Shown one piece after another: positions 26,980 through 36,753 of a stretch of DNA of 64,000 nt. This DNA comes from an uncultured Flavobacteriales bacterium. Lineage in GTDB: Bacteria > Bacteroidota > Bacteroidia > Flavobacteriales_D > Crocinitomicaceae. Numbering within the stretch: the stretch's first letter is position 1; each line of letters begins with the position of its first letter. The notes under the pieces were generated by a model, which was not told the DNA's origin, searched no databases, and saw only the letters and a program-made list of their open reading frames with translations. The stretch is from assembly GCA_913054135.1 (NCBI GenBank), contig CAJXJK010000001.1:368825-432824 (forward strand), given 5' to 3'. The position numbers and the translations under genes were made by a program.

Positions 26980-28158
26980 TTAGCCGGTAATAACAATTTC
27001 AACTCTACGATTTGACTCCTCTTCTTCAAAGGTCTTAGGCTTTACATTAATCATCTCAGTATTCCCAAAACCAATAGCCTCAAGCCTTTCAGGAGAAATT
27101 CCATTGCTTTTCAAAAATTTTCGAACCGCTTTTGCACGATCTTCAGAAAGCTTCTGGATTTTATTATTGTTTTCAATATCTGGAGCGTTGACGTGACCTT
27201 GAATCGAAATACTAACCTCATCATTTACCGCTAGAAAGTCTAATAATCTTTTGAGCGCAGGCATGGCAATTGGCACAAACTCATCAGAATCTTGCTGGAA
27301 CTTAATATCTTCTAAAAGAAGTTTTTTGCCCGGAGCCAACTTCTCTAACTCTATCAAAACATCTGCATTTTCATCCGCATCCTTTGAAATTGTGACATCC
27401 TTTACAAACAAGAAGTAACCCGGAGTATTTGATTCAAAGTGTAAATCTTTCGCTCTTGCCGCATCAAAAATAAAATCAGTACCCATGAATAAGGCGTTAT
27501 CTTTTCCTAGGCCATTAACAATCATGTTGGCCTCAACTGGTTCCATTGTTTCCTTATCTCTAATTCTTACTCGAATGAATGAGCCAGATTTATTTTTTCT
27601 AAAATCTTGTATTACTGAGGCCGTTCTACTCACCTTCCCTATTCTTTTATAGCGTACTCTAACTTTACCTTCGTAAGTTGAATTCGTGTGAATCATTAGA
27701 TAAAAAACATCTTGAGATTTGGTTTCAATTGATGGATGAAAATTTTCTTTCTCATCAGATGCACCCTTGTTATGATACGAGGACATTTCGTAAAGCACCG
27801 GCTTTACCTTATCATTTTCTAATTTCTCGCAAAATGAATTATCATCTGCTTTGAATAAGAAGTAACTAAAGTCAACATTGTTCTCTGTGAAGATCTCGAA
27901 TTCAAGCTTTCCGTCTAAGTTTGGTTCTAATCTTAACCAAACCGAATTTGATTCGTGAAAATCTGGAAACATATTCATAAAATCATCACGATTACCGTAG
28001 TTACCGGGAAATTGAACATGAGATTCGGTATTATAGTCCAACACCTCAACTGCCCCAAAGCAATCAGCAAAAGAGTTTGAATAATGCATTTTGAACCCTT
28101 GTGAAAAAGAACTCAACGCAAAAGAAATTGTTAATATGACTAAAAATAGACCTTTCAT
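26980..28158 (-). CDS. OmpA-family outer-membrane protein
   Basis: 392 residues with a signal peptide (1-19). The N-terminal 280 residues are not assigned; they include segments reminiscent of pre-peptidase-like beta domains ('VRVRYKRIGKV') and a carboxypeptidase-regulatory-like stretch ('RVRIRDKETMEPVEANMIV'). The C-terminal OmpA domain (about 285-392) has 'ISIQGHVNAPDIE', 'LSEDRAKAVRKFLKSNGISPERLEAIGFGNTE' cut by conserved residues and 'EEESNRRVEIVI', which bind peptidoglycan. It is co-directional with and directly adjacent to tsaB. Confidence 0.9.
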   Translation of the reverse strand: MKGLFLVILTISFALSSFSQGFKMHYSNSFADCFGAVEVLDYNTESHVQFPGNYGNRDDFMNMFPDFHESNSVWLRLEPNLDGKLEFEIFTENNVDFSYFLFKADDNSFCEKLENDKVKPVLYEMSSYHNKGASDEKENFHPSIETKSQDVFYLMIHTNSTYEGKVRVRYKRIGKVSRTASVIQDFRKNKSGSFIRVRIRDKETMEPVEANMIVNGLGKDNALFMGTDFIFDAARAKDLHFESNTPGYFLFVKDVTISKDADENADVLIELEKLAPGKKLLLEDIKFQQDSDEFVPIAMPALKRLLDFLAVNDEVSISIQGHVNAPDIENNNKIQKLSEDRAKAVRKFLKSNGISPERLEAIGFGNTEMINVKPKTFEEEESNRRVEIVITG

Positions 28159-28172
28159 TACCGCCTCTAATA

Positions 28173-28191
28173 CAAATATACGGTATTTTTG
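28173..28191. promoter_or_regulatory. Back-to-back divergent -7 elements
   Basis: TATATTTG on the minus strand (28173-28180) faces the OmpA-family gene and TATTTTTG on the plus strand (28184-28191) faces the truncated hemoglobin gene. Both match TAnnTTTG exactly and are 3 bases apart in a 44-base intergenic gap. No good TTG element was found for either, so strength is uncertain. Confidence 0.45.
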
Positions 28192-28202
28192 TGCTAAGGT
28201 TC

Positions 28203-28601
28203 ATGAATCATGCCAAACCATTACAGATGGAGAGAATGCTAACAATGTATGAGAAATTAGGAGATGAAAGGCTTCAACAATTGGTAGACGCTTTTTACGC
28301 TCAAGTATTTGTGAATCCGATAATTGGAGGATTGTTTCAAAACTCTGACCAAGAAACGGTAAAAGACAAGCAATACTGCTTTCTTACTCAATACTTAGGC
28401 GGACCTCTACGCTACTTTGAAAAGTATGGTAATCCTAAGATGCGAATGCGTCATTTACCACATAAGATAGACGAAGGCGCAAAGGACGAATGGTTGAGAC
28501 TAATGAAAAATGCGATCTCTACATTAGATTGGGAAGAAGAAAACAAAACGGCTCTTTACAATTGCTTTCCAACATTGGCCGCACACATGCAAAACCATTA
28601 G
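28203..28601 (+). CDS. Truncated hemoglobin (group II-like)
   Basis: 132 residues from ATG 28203; a GTG at 28191 and ATGs at 28227, 28236 and 28245 are alternatives, since family alignment begins near 'MYEKLGDERLQQLV'. Typical trHbII features are 'LVDAFYAQVFVNPIIGGLF', 'QYLGGPLRYFEKYGNPKMRMRH' with the candidate proximal His in 'RMRHLPHKI', and 'EEWLRLM'-like 'DEWLRLMKNAI'. It binds heme and O2 or NO in the cytoplasm, with likely roles in redox or nitric-oxide protection. It is divergent from the OmpA-family gene with very close promoters. Confidence 0.88.
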   Translation: MNHAKPLQMERMLTMYEKLGDERLQQLVDAFYAQVFVNPIIGGLFQNSDQETVKDKQYCFLTQYLGGPLRYFEKYGNPKMRMRHLPHKIDEGAKDEWLRLMKNAISTLDWEEENKTALYNCFPTLAAHMQNH

Positions 28602-28660
28602 TGAAATTCTTGTGACTTTTTAGGTTTTTCTCCTTATCTTAATAGGACGAAGCCATTTAC

Positions 28661-29239
28661 ATGCGAAAGCTATCACTCATATTATTTATCTGTGTCACAT
28701 CTGTTTTGACCTCTTTTGGGCAGGACAACACTGAACTTGATGACTATATTTTATGGGGGAAAAAGTTAAAATGGGCTGATTTTCAAGGTGAGATTCCGAA
28801 AAACTCAAAATTTGATGCCCTGACCCATTCAGCCATCAGTTTGAACTTTGATGGTGCCAACATCACTCTTAACTTTGATATTCAAACAGTTTTTTCTCCG
28901 GTTGATTCGTGGAAAAAAGTTGGAGTCAATGAATATATCCTGAAACATGAACAGCTGCATTTTGACATCACCGAATACCACTCTCGCCTATTGAGGAAGA
29001 AACTGAAAAATCATAGATTCAAAAATTTTGCAGCTGTTGAAAAAGATATCATGCGCATATTCAATGAATCATCTGCCGCCGCAAATGCCATGCAGGTAAA
29101 GTATGACGAAGAGACAGATCACTCTATCAACAAAAAAAAACAGGCCAAGTGGAATACTAAGGTCAAAAAGCTATTAAGTAAAACGAGCGCTCATAGAAAA
29201 ACAGCCTTCAAAGTGAGCATTGCTTATATAATTAATTAG
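28661..29239 (+). CDS. DUF922 family secreted zinc-protease-like protein
   Basis: 192 residues, signal peptide 1-20. His96-Glu97-x-x-His100 in 'YILKHEQLHFDITEYHSR' is a classic HExxH zinc motif, and 'KYDEETDHSINKKKQAKW' downstream is the second conserved block of DUF922. The N-terminal 'LKWADFQGEIPKNSKFDALT' is also typical. The family is predicted to be extracytoplasmic metalloproteases; substrates are unknown. It follows the truncated hemoglobin gene by 59 bases on the same strand, and converges with the next gene. Confidence 0.82.
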   Translation: MRKLSLILFICVTSVLTSFGQDNTELDDYILWGKKLKWADFQGEIPKNSKFDALTHSAISLNFDGANITLNFDIQTVFSPVDSWKKVGVNEYILKHEQLHFDITEYHSRLLRKKLKNHRFKNFAAVEKDIMRIFNESSAAANAMQVKYDEETDHSINKKKQAKWNTKVKKLLSKTSAHRKTAFKVSIAYIIN

Positions 29240-29249
29240 AACATCCTTT

Positions 29250-30077
29250 TTACTTCTTGTTTTTCCCAAATTGCAAAGAGCCTCCGAATTGGATGATTAA
29301 AGGGAATCTGAAATCCATGTTGTGAGAGACGGGGTTGAGCTCGTTATCTTCAAGAAACCACTTTGCTCCTTTATCTCTTTTTGCTGTGAAAACCTGTTGA
29401 TTGAGGTTGAGGTAAATCATACCGCGATTCATGACCTTTTCAATATGGAATACCAGACCAATTTGTTGCGTATAGTATCTTCCCCAGGCAAGCGATCTGC
29501 TATTTGGAATGTACACGCCTTGAGACGGACTCTGGTTAAACGGAATATCACTCCTTGTCCTTGAAGTGAATGACACACCTCCTCCCCAAGAAAAATTCTC
29601 TTTGTTTCTCAAATAGATTAATTCTTGGGTCACAGCAATTCCGAAATTAGCTGCTACTGCAGTTTCTTGATATCCAATTTTAACGTCTGATTCACCCCAA
29701 TAACCCCAAGAAACTGAATCTCCGTTTCCAATATCAGTAAGAACAAAGTCTATTTGCTCTTTGTACACTTCAAATGCAATTGAGCCCGATTGTCGAATTG
29801 AATAGTTCTTTTTCTGTACCCAATTCCACCCTAACTTTAAATGAAAGCCAGATGAGAAGGTGAAGTTCTTGTAATCGATATCATAAACTTCCGTTTCATA
29901 AACACCCAAATAATTTTCAACTCTTGAAACATCCTCAAAACTCCTCAAGCCCGAATTCATGATAGAGTAAAAACCCAAGCTTGCTTGCATTCGGTATTTG
30001 GATTGCTGCCCGTATGATGCAGTTGAAAAAAAGAAGATTAGGATTAGGGTTTGTCGCACGTATTTAAAACAATTCAA
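29250..30077 (-). CDS. Predicted outer-membrane beta-barrel protein of unknown function
   Basis: 275 residues with a signal peptide (about 1-23, 'ILIFFFSTASYGQ'). The rest is alternating hydrophobic/polar with many aromatic residues ('FSSGFHLKLGWNWVQKKNY', 'AFEVYKEQIDFVLTDIG', 'NSRSLAWGRYYTQQIGLVFH') and ends 'LIIQFGGSLQFGKNKK', consistent with an outer-membrane barrel. No family is recognised. It is transcribed alone, with a repeat element upstream. Confidence 0.55.
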   Translation of the reverse strand: MNCFKYVRQTLILIFFFSTASYGQQSKYRMQASLGFYSIMNSGLRSFEDVSRVENYLGVYETEVYDIDYKNFTFSSGFHLKLGWNWVQKKNYSIRQSGSIAFEVYKEQIDFVLTDIGNGDSVSWGYWGESDVKIGYQETAVAANFGIAVTQELIYLRNKENFSWGGGVSFTSRTRSDIPFNQSPSQGVYIPNSRSLAWGRYYTQQIGLVFHIEKVMNRGMIYLNLNQQVFTAKRDKGAKWFLEDNELNPVSHNMDFRFPLIIQFGGSLQFGKNKK

Positions 30078-30109
30078 GATGTCTAAAAGTTACAGTTGTT
30101 CTCGATACA

Positions 30110-30175
30110 ATTCCGAAAAAATCGGAATCACTCGAACAAACCGAACATCAAGGGAGGTGGCTGAGGCTCTCGAAG
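30110..30175. repeat. Dispersed intergenic repeat, copy 2, with a perfect hairpin
   Basis: ATTCCGA (30110-30116) and TCGGAAT (30122-30128) make a perfect 7-bp hairpin with an A5 loop. It is followed by CTGAGGCTCTCGAAG (30161-30175), the exact reverse complement of the arm at 983-997. The 249-base gap 30078-30326 otherwise holds only the terminator below. Confidence 0.5.
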
Positions 30176-30230
30176 TCACTGTCAACTAAATAGGAGTGAA
30201 AATCCTCCCCTACCCCCCAAAGGGGAAAAC

Positions 30231-30264
30231 AAAAAAAAGAGCTCTGAAATTTCAGGACTCTTTT
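30231..30264 (-). terminator. Terminator downstream of isocitrate dehydrogenase
   Basis: AAAAGAG (30235-30241) with CTCTTTT (30258-30264), plus inner CTGAAA/TTTCAG, form a hairpin with a small internal mismatch. On the minus strand it is followed by a run of eight T. Confidence 0.65.
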
Positions 30265-30326
30265 AATTATATAATTTGATTCGAAAAACTAATGACGGAA
30301 AACGCCATTTGTCATCTCGTAAGAAT

Positions 30327-32576
<2,250 letters not shown>

Positions 32577-32603
32577 TTAGGCCAAGGGTAAGTCAATTTT
32601 GTG

Positions 32604-32618
32604 CGCTCATTTTGAGCG
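32604..32618 (-). promoter_or_regulatory. Hairpin near the predicted icd transcription start
   Basis: CGCTCA (32604-32609) and TGAGCG (32613-32618) are perfect inverted arms around TTT. They lie just downstream of the -7 element, either as the first stem of the mRNA or as an operator. Confidence 0.35.
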
Positions 32619-32623
32619 GATAG

Positions 32624-32631
32624 CAAAGTTA
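32624..32631 (-). promoter_or_regulatory. Putative icd -7 element TAACTTTG
   Basis: TAACTTTG on the minus strand is an exact TAnnTTTG match 69 bases before the icd start, as at queA. No convincing -33 TTG is seen. Confidence 0.5.
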
Positions 32632-32791
32632 GAAATTTGATGGGAATTTGGATGATTTAGATGTCTAAATTTAAGGGCTCAGTTTAGCGCATCAAAAAGA
32701 AGCTAGGCATAATAGATATTGCGAAGGTGCTAAAGAATAAATTGATTTTTTTTTCTAACTTTTTTTCCGAATCTGAAATGAAAAATAACTG

Positions 32792-32833
32792 AATAAAGAA
32801 AGCCTCAAGGTTTCCCTTAAGGCTTTCTTTATT
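32792..32833 (-). terminator. Long-stem terminator after the PPC-like cargo gene
   Basis: AATAAAGAAAGCCT (32792-32805) and AGGCTTTCTTTATT (32820-32833) form a 14-bp perfect stem. T-rich ends on both strands suggest it can act in both directions. Confidence 0.75.
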
Positions 32834-32886
32834 AGCTAATATTAATAATTTATAATTCTATCTTTCTCAAAGGACGAACTATATTT

Positions 32887-35379
32887 TTACTGCTTTATTA
32901 TCCTCTTTTGAATAAGAGATGAACCGTCAAGTGTCACCTTAACTAAATAGAGGCCAGAACTAATAGAGCCTCCGTTCACTTCAAAACGCTGATTTAAACC
33001 TTCTGAACTTCCACTGTACAATTCTTGTACGACCTTTCCGTTTACATCAATTATATCTACTTGATAGAAACCTTGATCTGAGCTGGTAACAGTAATATTT
33101 AATGCATCATCAAATGGATTTGGAAAAACGTCTAGCTCAACCAAATCCAATACTGAAAGTACATTAGAAGGCATTGCCTGAGAGTTGGAGTTACCAGATA
33201 CAATGTTGCAAGACTGAAACGCTTCTCCGCAAGCTCCGAGCTGACTTCCATTATTTAAATGGGCTTGAACCGAATTTGCATTTACACAAATAGTGTGAGC
33301 ATTATTTGGATTTCCCGGAGGGATTTGACACATCTCTACTTTTTGAACATTACTATTGCCTGCATAACAAATGACATCAACAACACAAACATTAACATCA
33401 TCACTATTTTGACAGCCGTTATCGTCAGTGACTACTAAGTCATAAACTGTTGCAGTAGATGGACAAACATTAGCCATAGTAGAATTTCCTATAACATTTC
33501 CATTCTCCAACCATTCAAAAGTTAATGAACCACATCCACCAGAGGCAGCACCATTAAGTTCAGCACAGCTTAAAGGCTGGTATCCAAAATAAACAGTTTG
33601 ATCTTGACCAGCGGCAACAGTTATTTCTGGCGGCGCAGTCAAAGTGATATCTGAAGACGCCGCACATCCCCACTGATCTGTTATGGACAGAGAATATGCA
33701 CCCTCTGACAAGCCTGTTATACTAGCATTTGTAGCTCCATTGCTCCACAAGTAGTCTAAGTTTCCACAAGCACCATTCGAAATCATTGTGATTTCTCCAT
33801 CATCCGAATTTGAACAACTTAAATTAAAGCCACAACCTTTATCTGGTGAAAGCAAATCAAGAGTCAAATCACACGTTTTTGAGACACTTATACCAAAATC
33901 TCCGGCAGAAGCGGCAGAAAACCCTTCTATTGTAATATAATAAGCACCTGCATTTGCAAAACTATAAGTAAGGCTTGACCTAAGGCTACAATTATCATCA
34001 TTAGATGACAGAACACCTGAACATGGACTCGAGCTAAGATAGATATAGGTATCCCAGTTAGCTAAGTTGCATGTCTCAAAAGTATAGGTGCCAGGACAAG
34101 GAATATTGATTTCGTAAGTTATATCTTCAGATGGTCGTAATCCACAATCATCACAAGCTCCTAATGTTGATCCATAAAACACTTGATTGCCAGTTAAACT
34201 ATATGTCTCATCTACTTGATTTCCTATACAAGGGCAGTCAATTAATATTGAACCTGAACTTTGGGAGATATTTTCATCATCAATTAGGAAATAATAAGTG
34301 GTGCCTGATGTCAAAAACAAGCTATTTGTAGCAGAAGAAAATATGTCATCTAAATAAGTCCAACCCGTTTCTCCACAGCTAGAAGACTTATAAAACAAAT
34401 CAACATAAAAACCAGAATTATTGACAATCACATCATAATCCCCAGAAACTGCTGGCGTAAAAGAGTACACGCTTTCTTCCCCTGGTGTGCCCCATGGCCC
34501 TGGTGGATTCCAAGATCCAGACCCTGATAAATTGTAGGTTTCAGGTAAGCCGCATTCAATAGCTGTAATACTACTACATGGATCAACTGCCGGAGAAGGA
34601 CAATCAATTGAGATTATCCCAGTACTTGAAGATGTATTTTCATCATCAAGCAAAAAATAATAGGTTGTACCTGCATTTAGAGTAATAAAATTGGTAGCTG
34701 ATGAGAACACATCATCCACATATGTCCATCCACTTGCCCCACAACTATTCGCTTGAATGAAAAGATCAACCCATCCTGAATTACTATGCGTCAAATTTAT
34801 AGTATATAATCCTCCAATTAATGGTGTGAATTCATAAACTTGTTCGTTACCAGGAGTGGCATAAGGCCCTGACGGATCCCAAGACCCACTGCCTGAGTTT
34901 AGTGAATATGAATAGTCAACACCACATTGGGCTAATACTTTTTCATCACATGGATTAATTTGATTCGTATTTGACCTAGTAACCTTGAGATCCATACAAC
35001 TATTCTGCGAGGTGCAGAAGTATCTATCAACTAAAGCCCTAACCGTGCCTGTGAATGTAGCTGTCCAAACGACTTCAGATTGTAAGCCACAAAAATCATC
35101 ATTATAAGCTAAAAAATTCCCTGTTGAACTGTATAACGTAAGTTGAGAATCCCATGCTCCTCCTCCGCAAGTAGAAAATGTGTAGGTTGCTCCATTTTCT
35201 ACTTGAACAGTTGCGTACTCTCCACCATACATGCAGAAAACCGTAGCTGATTGACCCCCAACTAGACCTGAAACAGACCCATAAGGTACATTGTTATTTG
35301 GACATTGGGCAAAGCCAATCGTCCCGAATAGAGTCAGAGCTAAAATAGCACAACTCTTAAAAAGTGTCTTTATTTTCAT
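32887..35379 (-). CDS. T9SS type A cargo protein with tandem PPC-like domains and a C-Q-x-PPGNP motif
   Basis: 830 residues with a signal peptide (1-24). The N-terminal half has pre-peptidase-C-like beta domains, two of them a clear internal duplication (about 160-265 and 272-378; 'SGSWDPSGPYATPGNEQVYEF' against 'SGSWNPPGPWGTPGEESVYSF', and 'TTYYFLLDDENTSSSTG' against 'TTYYFLIDDENISQSSG'). SprB-like repeats follow ('CSNSDDGEITMISNGACG'), then a Cys-rich segment 'KVEMCQIPPGNPNNAHTICV' (about 680-710), and a type A sorting domain ('LDVFPNPFDDALNI', 'SSGLYLVKVTLDG'). Expected on the surface; no enzyme domain is seen. It is 3 bases downstream of a small secreted-protein gene. Confidence 0.87.
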   Translation of the reverse strand: MKIKTLFKSCAILALTLFGTIGFAQCPNNNVPYGSVSGLVGGQSATVFCMYGGEYATVQVENGATYTFSTCGGGAWDSQLTLYSSTGNFLAYNDDFCGLQSEVVWTATFTGTVRALVDRYFCTSQNSCMDLKVTRSNTNQINPCDEKVLAQCGVDYSYSLNSGSGSWDPSGPYATPGNEQVYEFTPLIGGLYTINLTHSNSGWVDLFIQANSCGASGWTYVDDVFSSATNFITLNAGTTYYFLLDDENTSSSTGIISIDCPSPAVDPCSSITAIECGLPETYNLSGSGSWNPPGPWGTPGEESVYSFTPAVSGDYDVIVNNSGFYVDLFYKSSSCGETGWTYLDDIFSSATNSLFLTSGTTYYFLIDDENISQSSGSILIDCPCIGNQVDETYSLTGNQVFYGSTLGACDDCGLRPSEDITYEINIPCPGTYTFETCNLANWDTYIYLSSSPCSGVLSSNDDNCSLRSSLTYSFANAGAYYITIEGFSAASAGDFGISVSKTCDLTLDLLSPDKGCGFNLSCSNSDDGEITMISNGACGNLDYLWSNGATNASITGLSEGAYSLSITDQWGCAASSDITLTAPPEITVAAGQDQTVYFGYQPLSCAELNGAASGGCGSLTFEWLENGNVIGNSTMANVCPSTATVYDLVVTDDNGCQNSDDVNVCVVDVICYAGNSNVQKVEMCQIPPGNPNNAHTICVNANSVQAHLNNGSQLGACGEAFQSCNIVSGNSNSQAMPSNVLSVLDLVELDVFPNPFDDALNITVTSSDQGFYQVDIIDVNGKVVQELYSGSSEGLNQRFEVNGGSISSGLYLVKVTLDGSSLIQKRIIKQ

Positions 35380-35382
35380 GGT

Positions 35383-35796
35383 TTATCTTTTTAAATTTCT
35401 AATCGCTCGTTTTTCAGAACTATCCGAAGAAGTAGTTATCTGTTGATAGTTTTCTTTATTTTTTTCAATCCAGTTGGACTTCGCAGTAATGTATTCTTTT
35501 GATCCCTGATCCCTTGTCAGGTGAATATCTACGAATGTCATATTGGATATCGTCATCAAACTGGATTCATCACTACCCAAATCTTTAAAATTTTTATGAA
35601 TGATAAAATCATCAGTTATTATTGATGCGACCTTTTCTGGTAATTGAATTTCGTCATCAGTGAGCACACCTCCCTCCTCTACGTATTGAGAAGGATTCTG
35701 TTTAATCTTTTGAATTTTCTCAGAATTCTCATTGTTTTGGGAAAATACCTGAGTGGCTATGCCAAAAACGAATAAAGTAAAAATCATGTTTTTCAT
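35383..35796 (-). CDS. Small secreted protein of unknown function
   Basis: 137 residues from ATG 35796, chosen because 'MKNMIFTLFVFGIATQVFSQ' is a good signal peptide; the longer frame from 35832 adds 12 polar residues before it. The mature part is charged and mostly helical-looking ('ENSEKIQKIKQNPSQYVEEGG', 'KEYITAKSNWIEKNKENYQQ'). No family is recognised. It sits 3 bases upstream of the PPC-like cargo gene, so the two are probably co-expressed and may interact. Confidence 0.6.
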   Translation of the reverse strand: MKNMIFTLFVFGIATQVFSQNNENSEKIQKIKQNPSQYVEEGGVLTDDEIQLPEKVASIITDDFIIHKNFKDLGSDESSLMTISNMTFVDIHLTRDQGSKEYITAKSNWIEKNKENYQQITTSSDSSEKRAIRNLKR

Positions 35797-35872
35797 ACTG
35801 TTTAATTTATGGTTAAGACATTTCCTATTCAAAAGACCTGCCTATATATTAAAACACTGACAGACAAGTCTT

Positions 35873-35940
35873 AAGACAGATTGATGGATGTAATTAATTT
35901 CCCAAAACGGGAAATTAATCCCAATAAAAGACAGATTGAT
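35873..35940. repeat. Perfect hairpin flanked by 13-base direct repeats
   Basis: ATTAATTTCCC (35893-35903) and GGGAAATTAAT (35909-35919) are 11-base perfect inverted arms around AAAAC. AAGACAGATTGAT occurs at 35873-35885 and again at 35928-35940, bracketing the hairpin. Confidence 0.7.
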
Positions 35941-36049
35941 CAGTTAATAGTATTATAATTTTTACGAGGTGGTCTATTAGATTGTAATGCGAAAACCAAA
36001 TCTGTGGAATTACTTTTAATAAAAGGAGTATTCGTTTTCGATCATGAAA

Positions 36050-36108
36050 CTTGTCACTTGTCACTTGTCACTTGTCACTTGTCACTTGTCACTTGTCACT
36101 TGTCACTT
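36050..36108. repeat. Heptamer microsatellite (CTTGTCA) x 8.4
   Basis: Eight perfect head-to-tail copies of CTTGTCA from 36050 to 36105 plus CTT. A 7-base unit is not a multiple of three, so each gain or loss changes the reading frame of anything translated through it. It lies about 150 bases upstream of a lipoprotein gene. Confidence 0.95.
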
Positions 36109-36258
36109 AAAATTGAATAAGTCAAAGAGAAATAGCCACATTAGTTCGCACAGAGTTAAATTACGATCAGGAGTCAATTTGTTTAAATTCCTTATCTTGG
36201 CCGGAATCAGCAATCTAATCAATTTTCTTGGTTCTCAACTTCAATAAAAAACACTCTT

Positions 36259-36699
36259 ATGAAAATGTATAAAACCCTGTCTAAAACTCTTTTATTATTA
36301 ACTGTTTTTGGATTTATTACTTTAAGTTGTAGTAAAAACAAAACTTATTCTATTACTGTCGGAGTTTTTGAACAAGATAGTTTAGGCAACTACAATTCTA
36401 CTGGCAACGATATAGTTCTAGATTCTGACATGGAATGCCAAACTTGGAGCAGAACTGCTCAGGCAGACTCTCATTCTGCAAGTTCGCATTTACATTACAA
36501 CGCAGCGGCTGGAGTATCATATGATTCAGATGCCGTTTCATTCACTTGGACAGAATATGGTCCTGAATTAGATCAAGCTGCAATTGAATCGACCTGTTCG
36601 GCTGGAGTTGATGGCGTTACAAAAACAGTGAATGACCAAACTTATTATCAAGATAAGCCTACTGTTTATTTGAAGATTATTGATGTAGTTGAAAACTAA
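36259..36699 (+). CDS. Small lipoprotein of unknown function
   Basis: 146 residues. The N-terminus 'MKMYKTLSKTLLLLTVFGFI' runs into a lipobox 'TLSCS' with Cys24 as the lipidation site. The mature part has two more cysteines ('MECQTW', 'ESTCSAG') and no recognised domain ('SSHLHYNAAAGVSYDSDAV'). A short hydrophobic signal and envelope location are clear; the function is not. It is a single-gene unit downstream of the heptamer array. Confidence 0.65.
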   Translation: MKMYKTLSKTLLLLTVFGFITLSCSKNKTYSITVGVFEQDSLGNYNSTGNDIVLDSDMECQTWSRTAQADSHSASSHLHYNAAAGVSYDSDAVSFTWTEYGPELDQAAIESTCSAGVDGVTKTVNDQTYYQDKPTVYLKIIDVVEN

Positions 36700-36753
36700 T
36701 ACCCCAATTTGGGTTTAGAGCATCAGTTTTCAACACATCAAAAGTGGATTTTC

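Larger units (their letters stand above)
35797..36258. other. Repeat-rich intergenic stretch
   Basis: This 462-base gap has no convincing gene. It holds a hairpin bracketed by a 13-base direct repeat (35873-35940) and an eightfold heptamer array (36050-36108). A 67-codon frame (36044-36247) is created by the repeat and I do not call it. Confidence 0.7.

Noticed and set aside
36050..36108. Short CRISPR-like array
   Set aside because: Units are 7 bases with no spacers; it is a microsatellite and there are no cas genes.
36044..36247. 67-codon frame through the heptamer repeat
   Set aside because: Its first third is just the translated repeat and the rest has no coding character; treated as intergenic.
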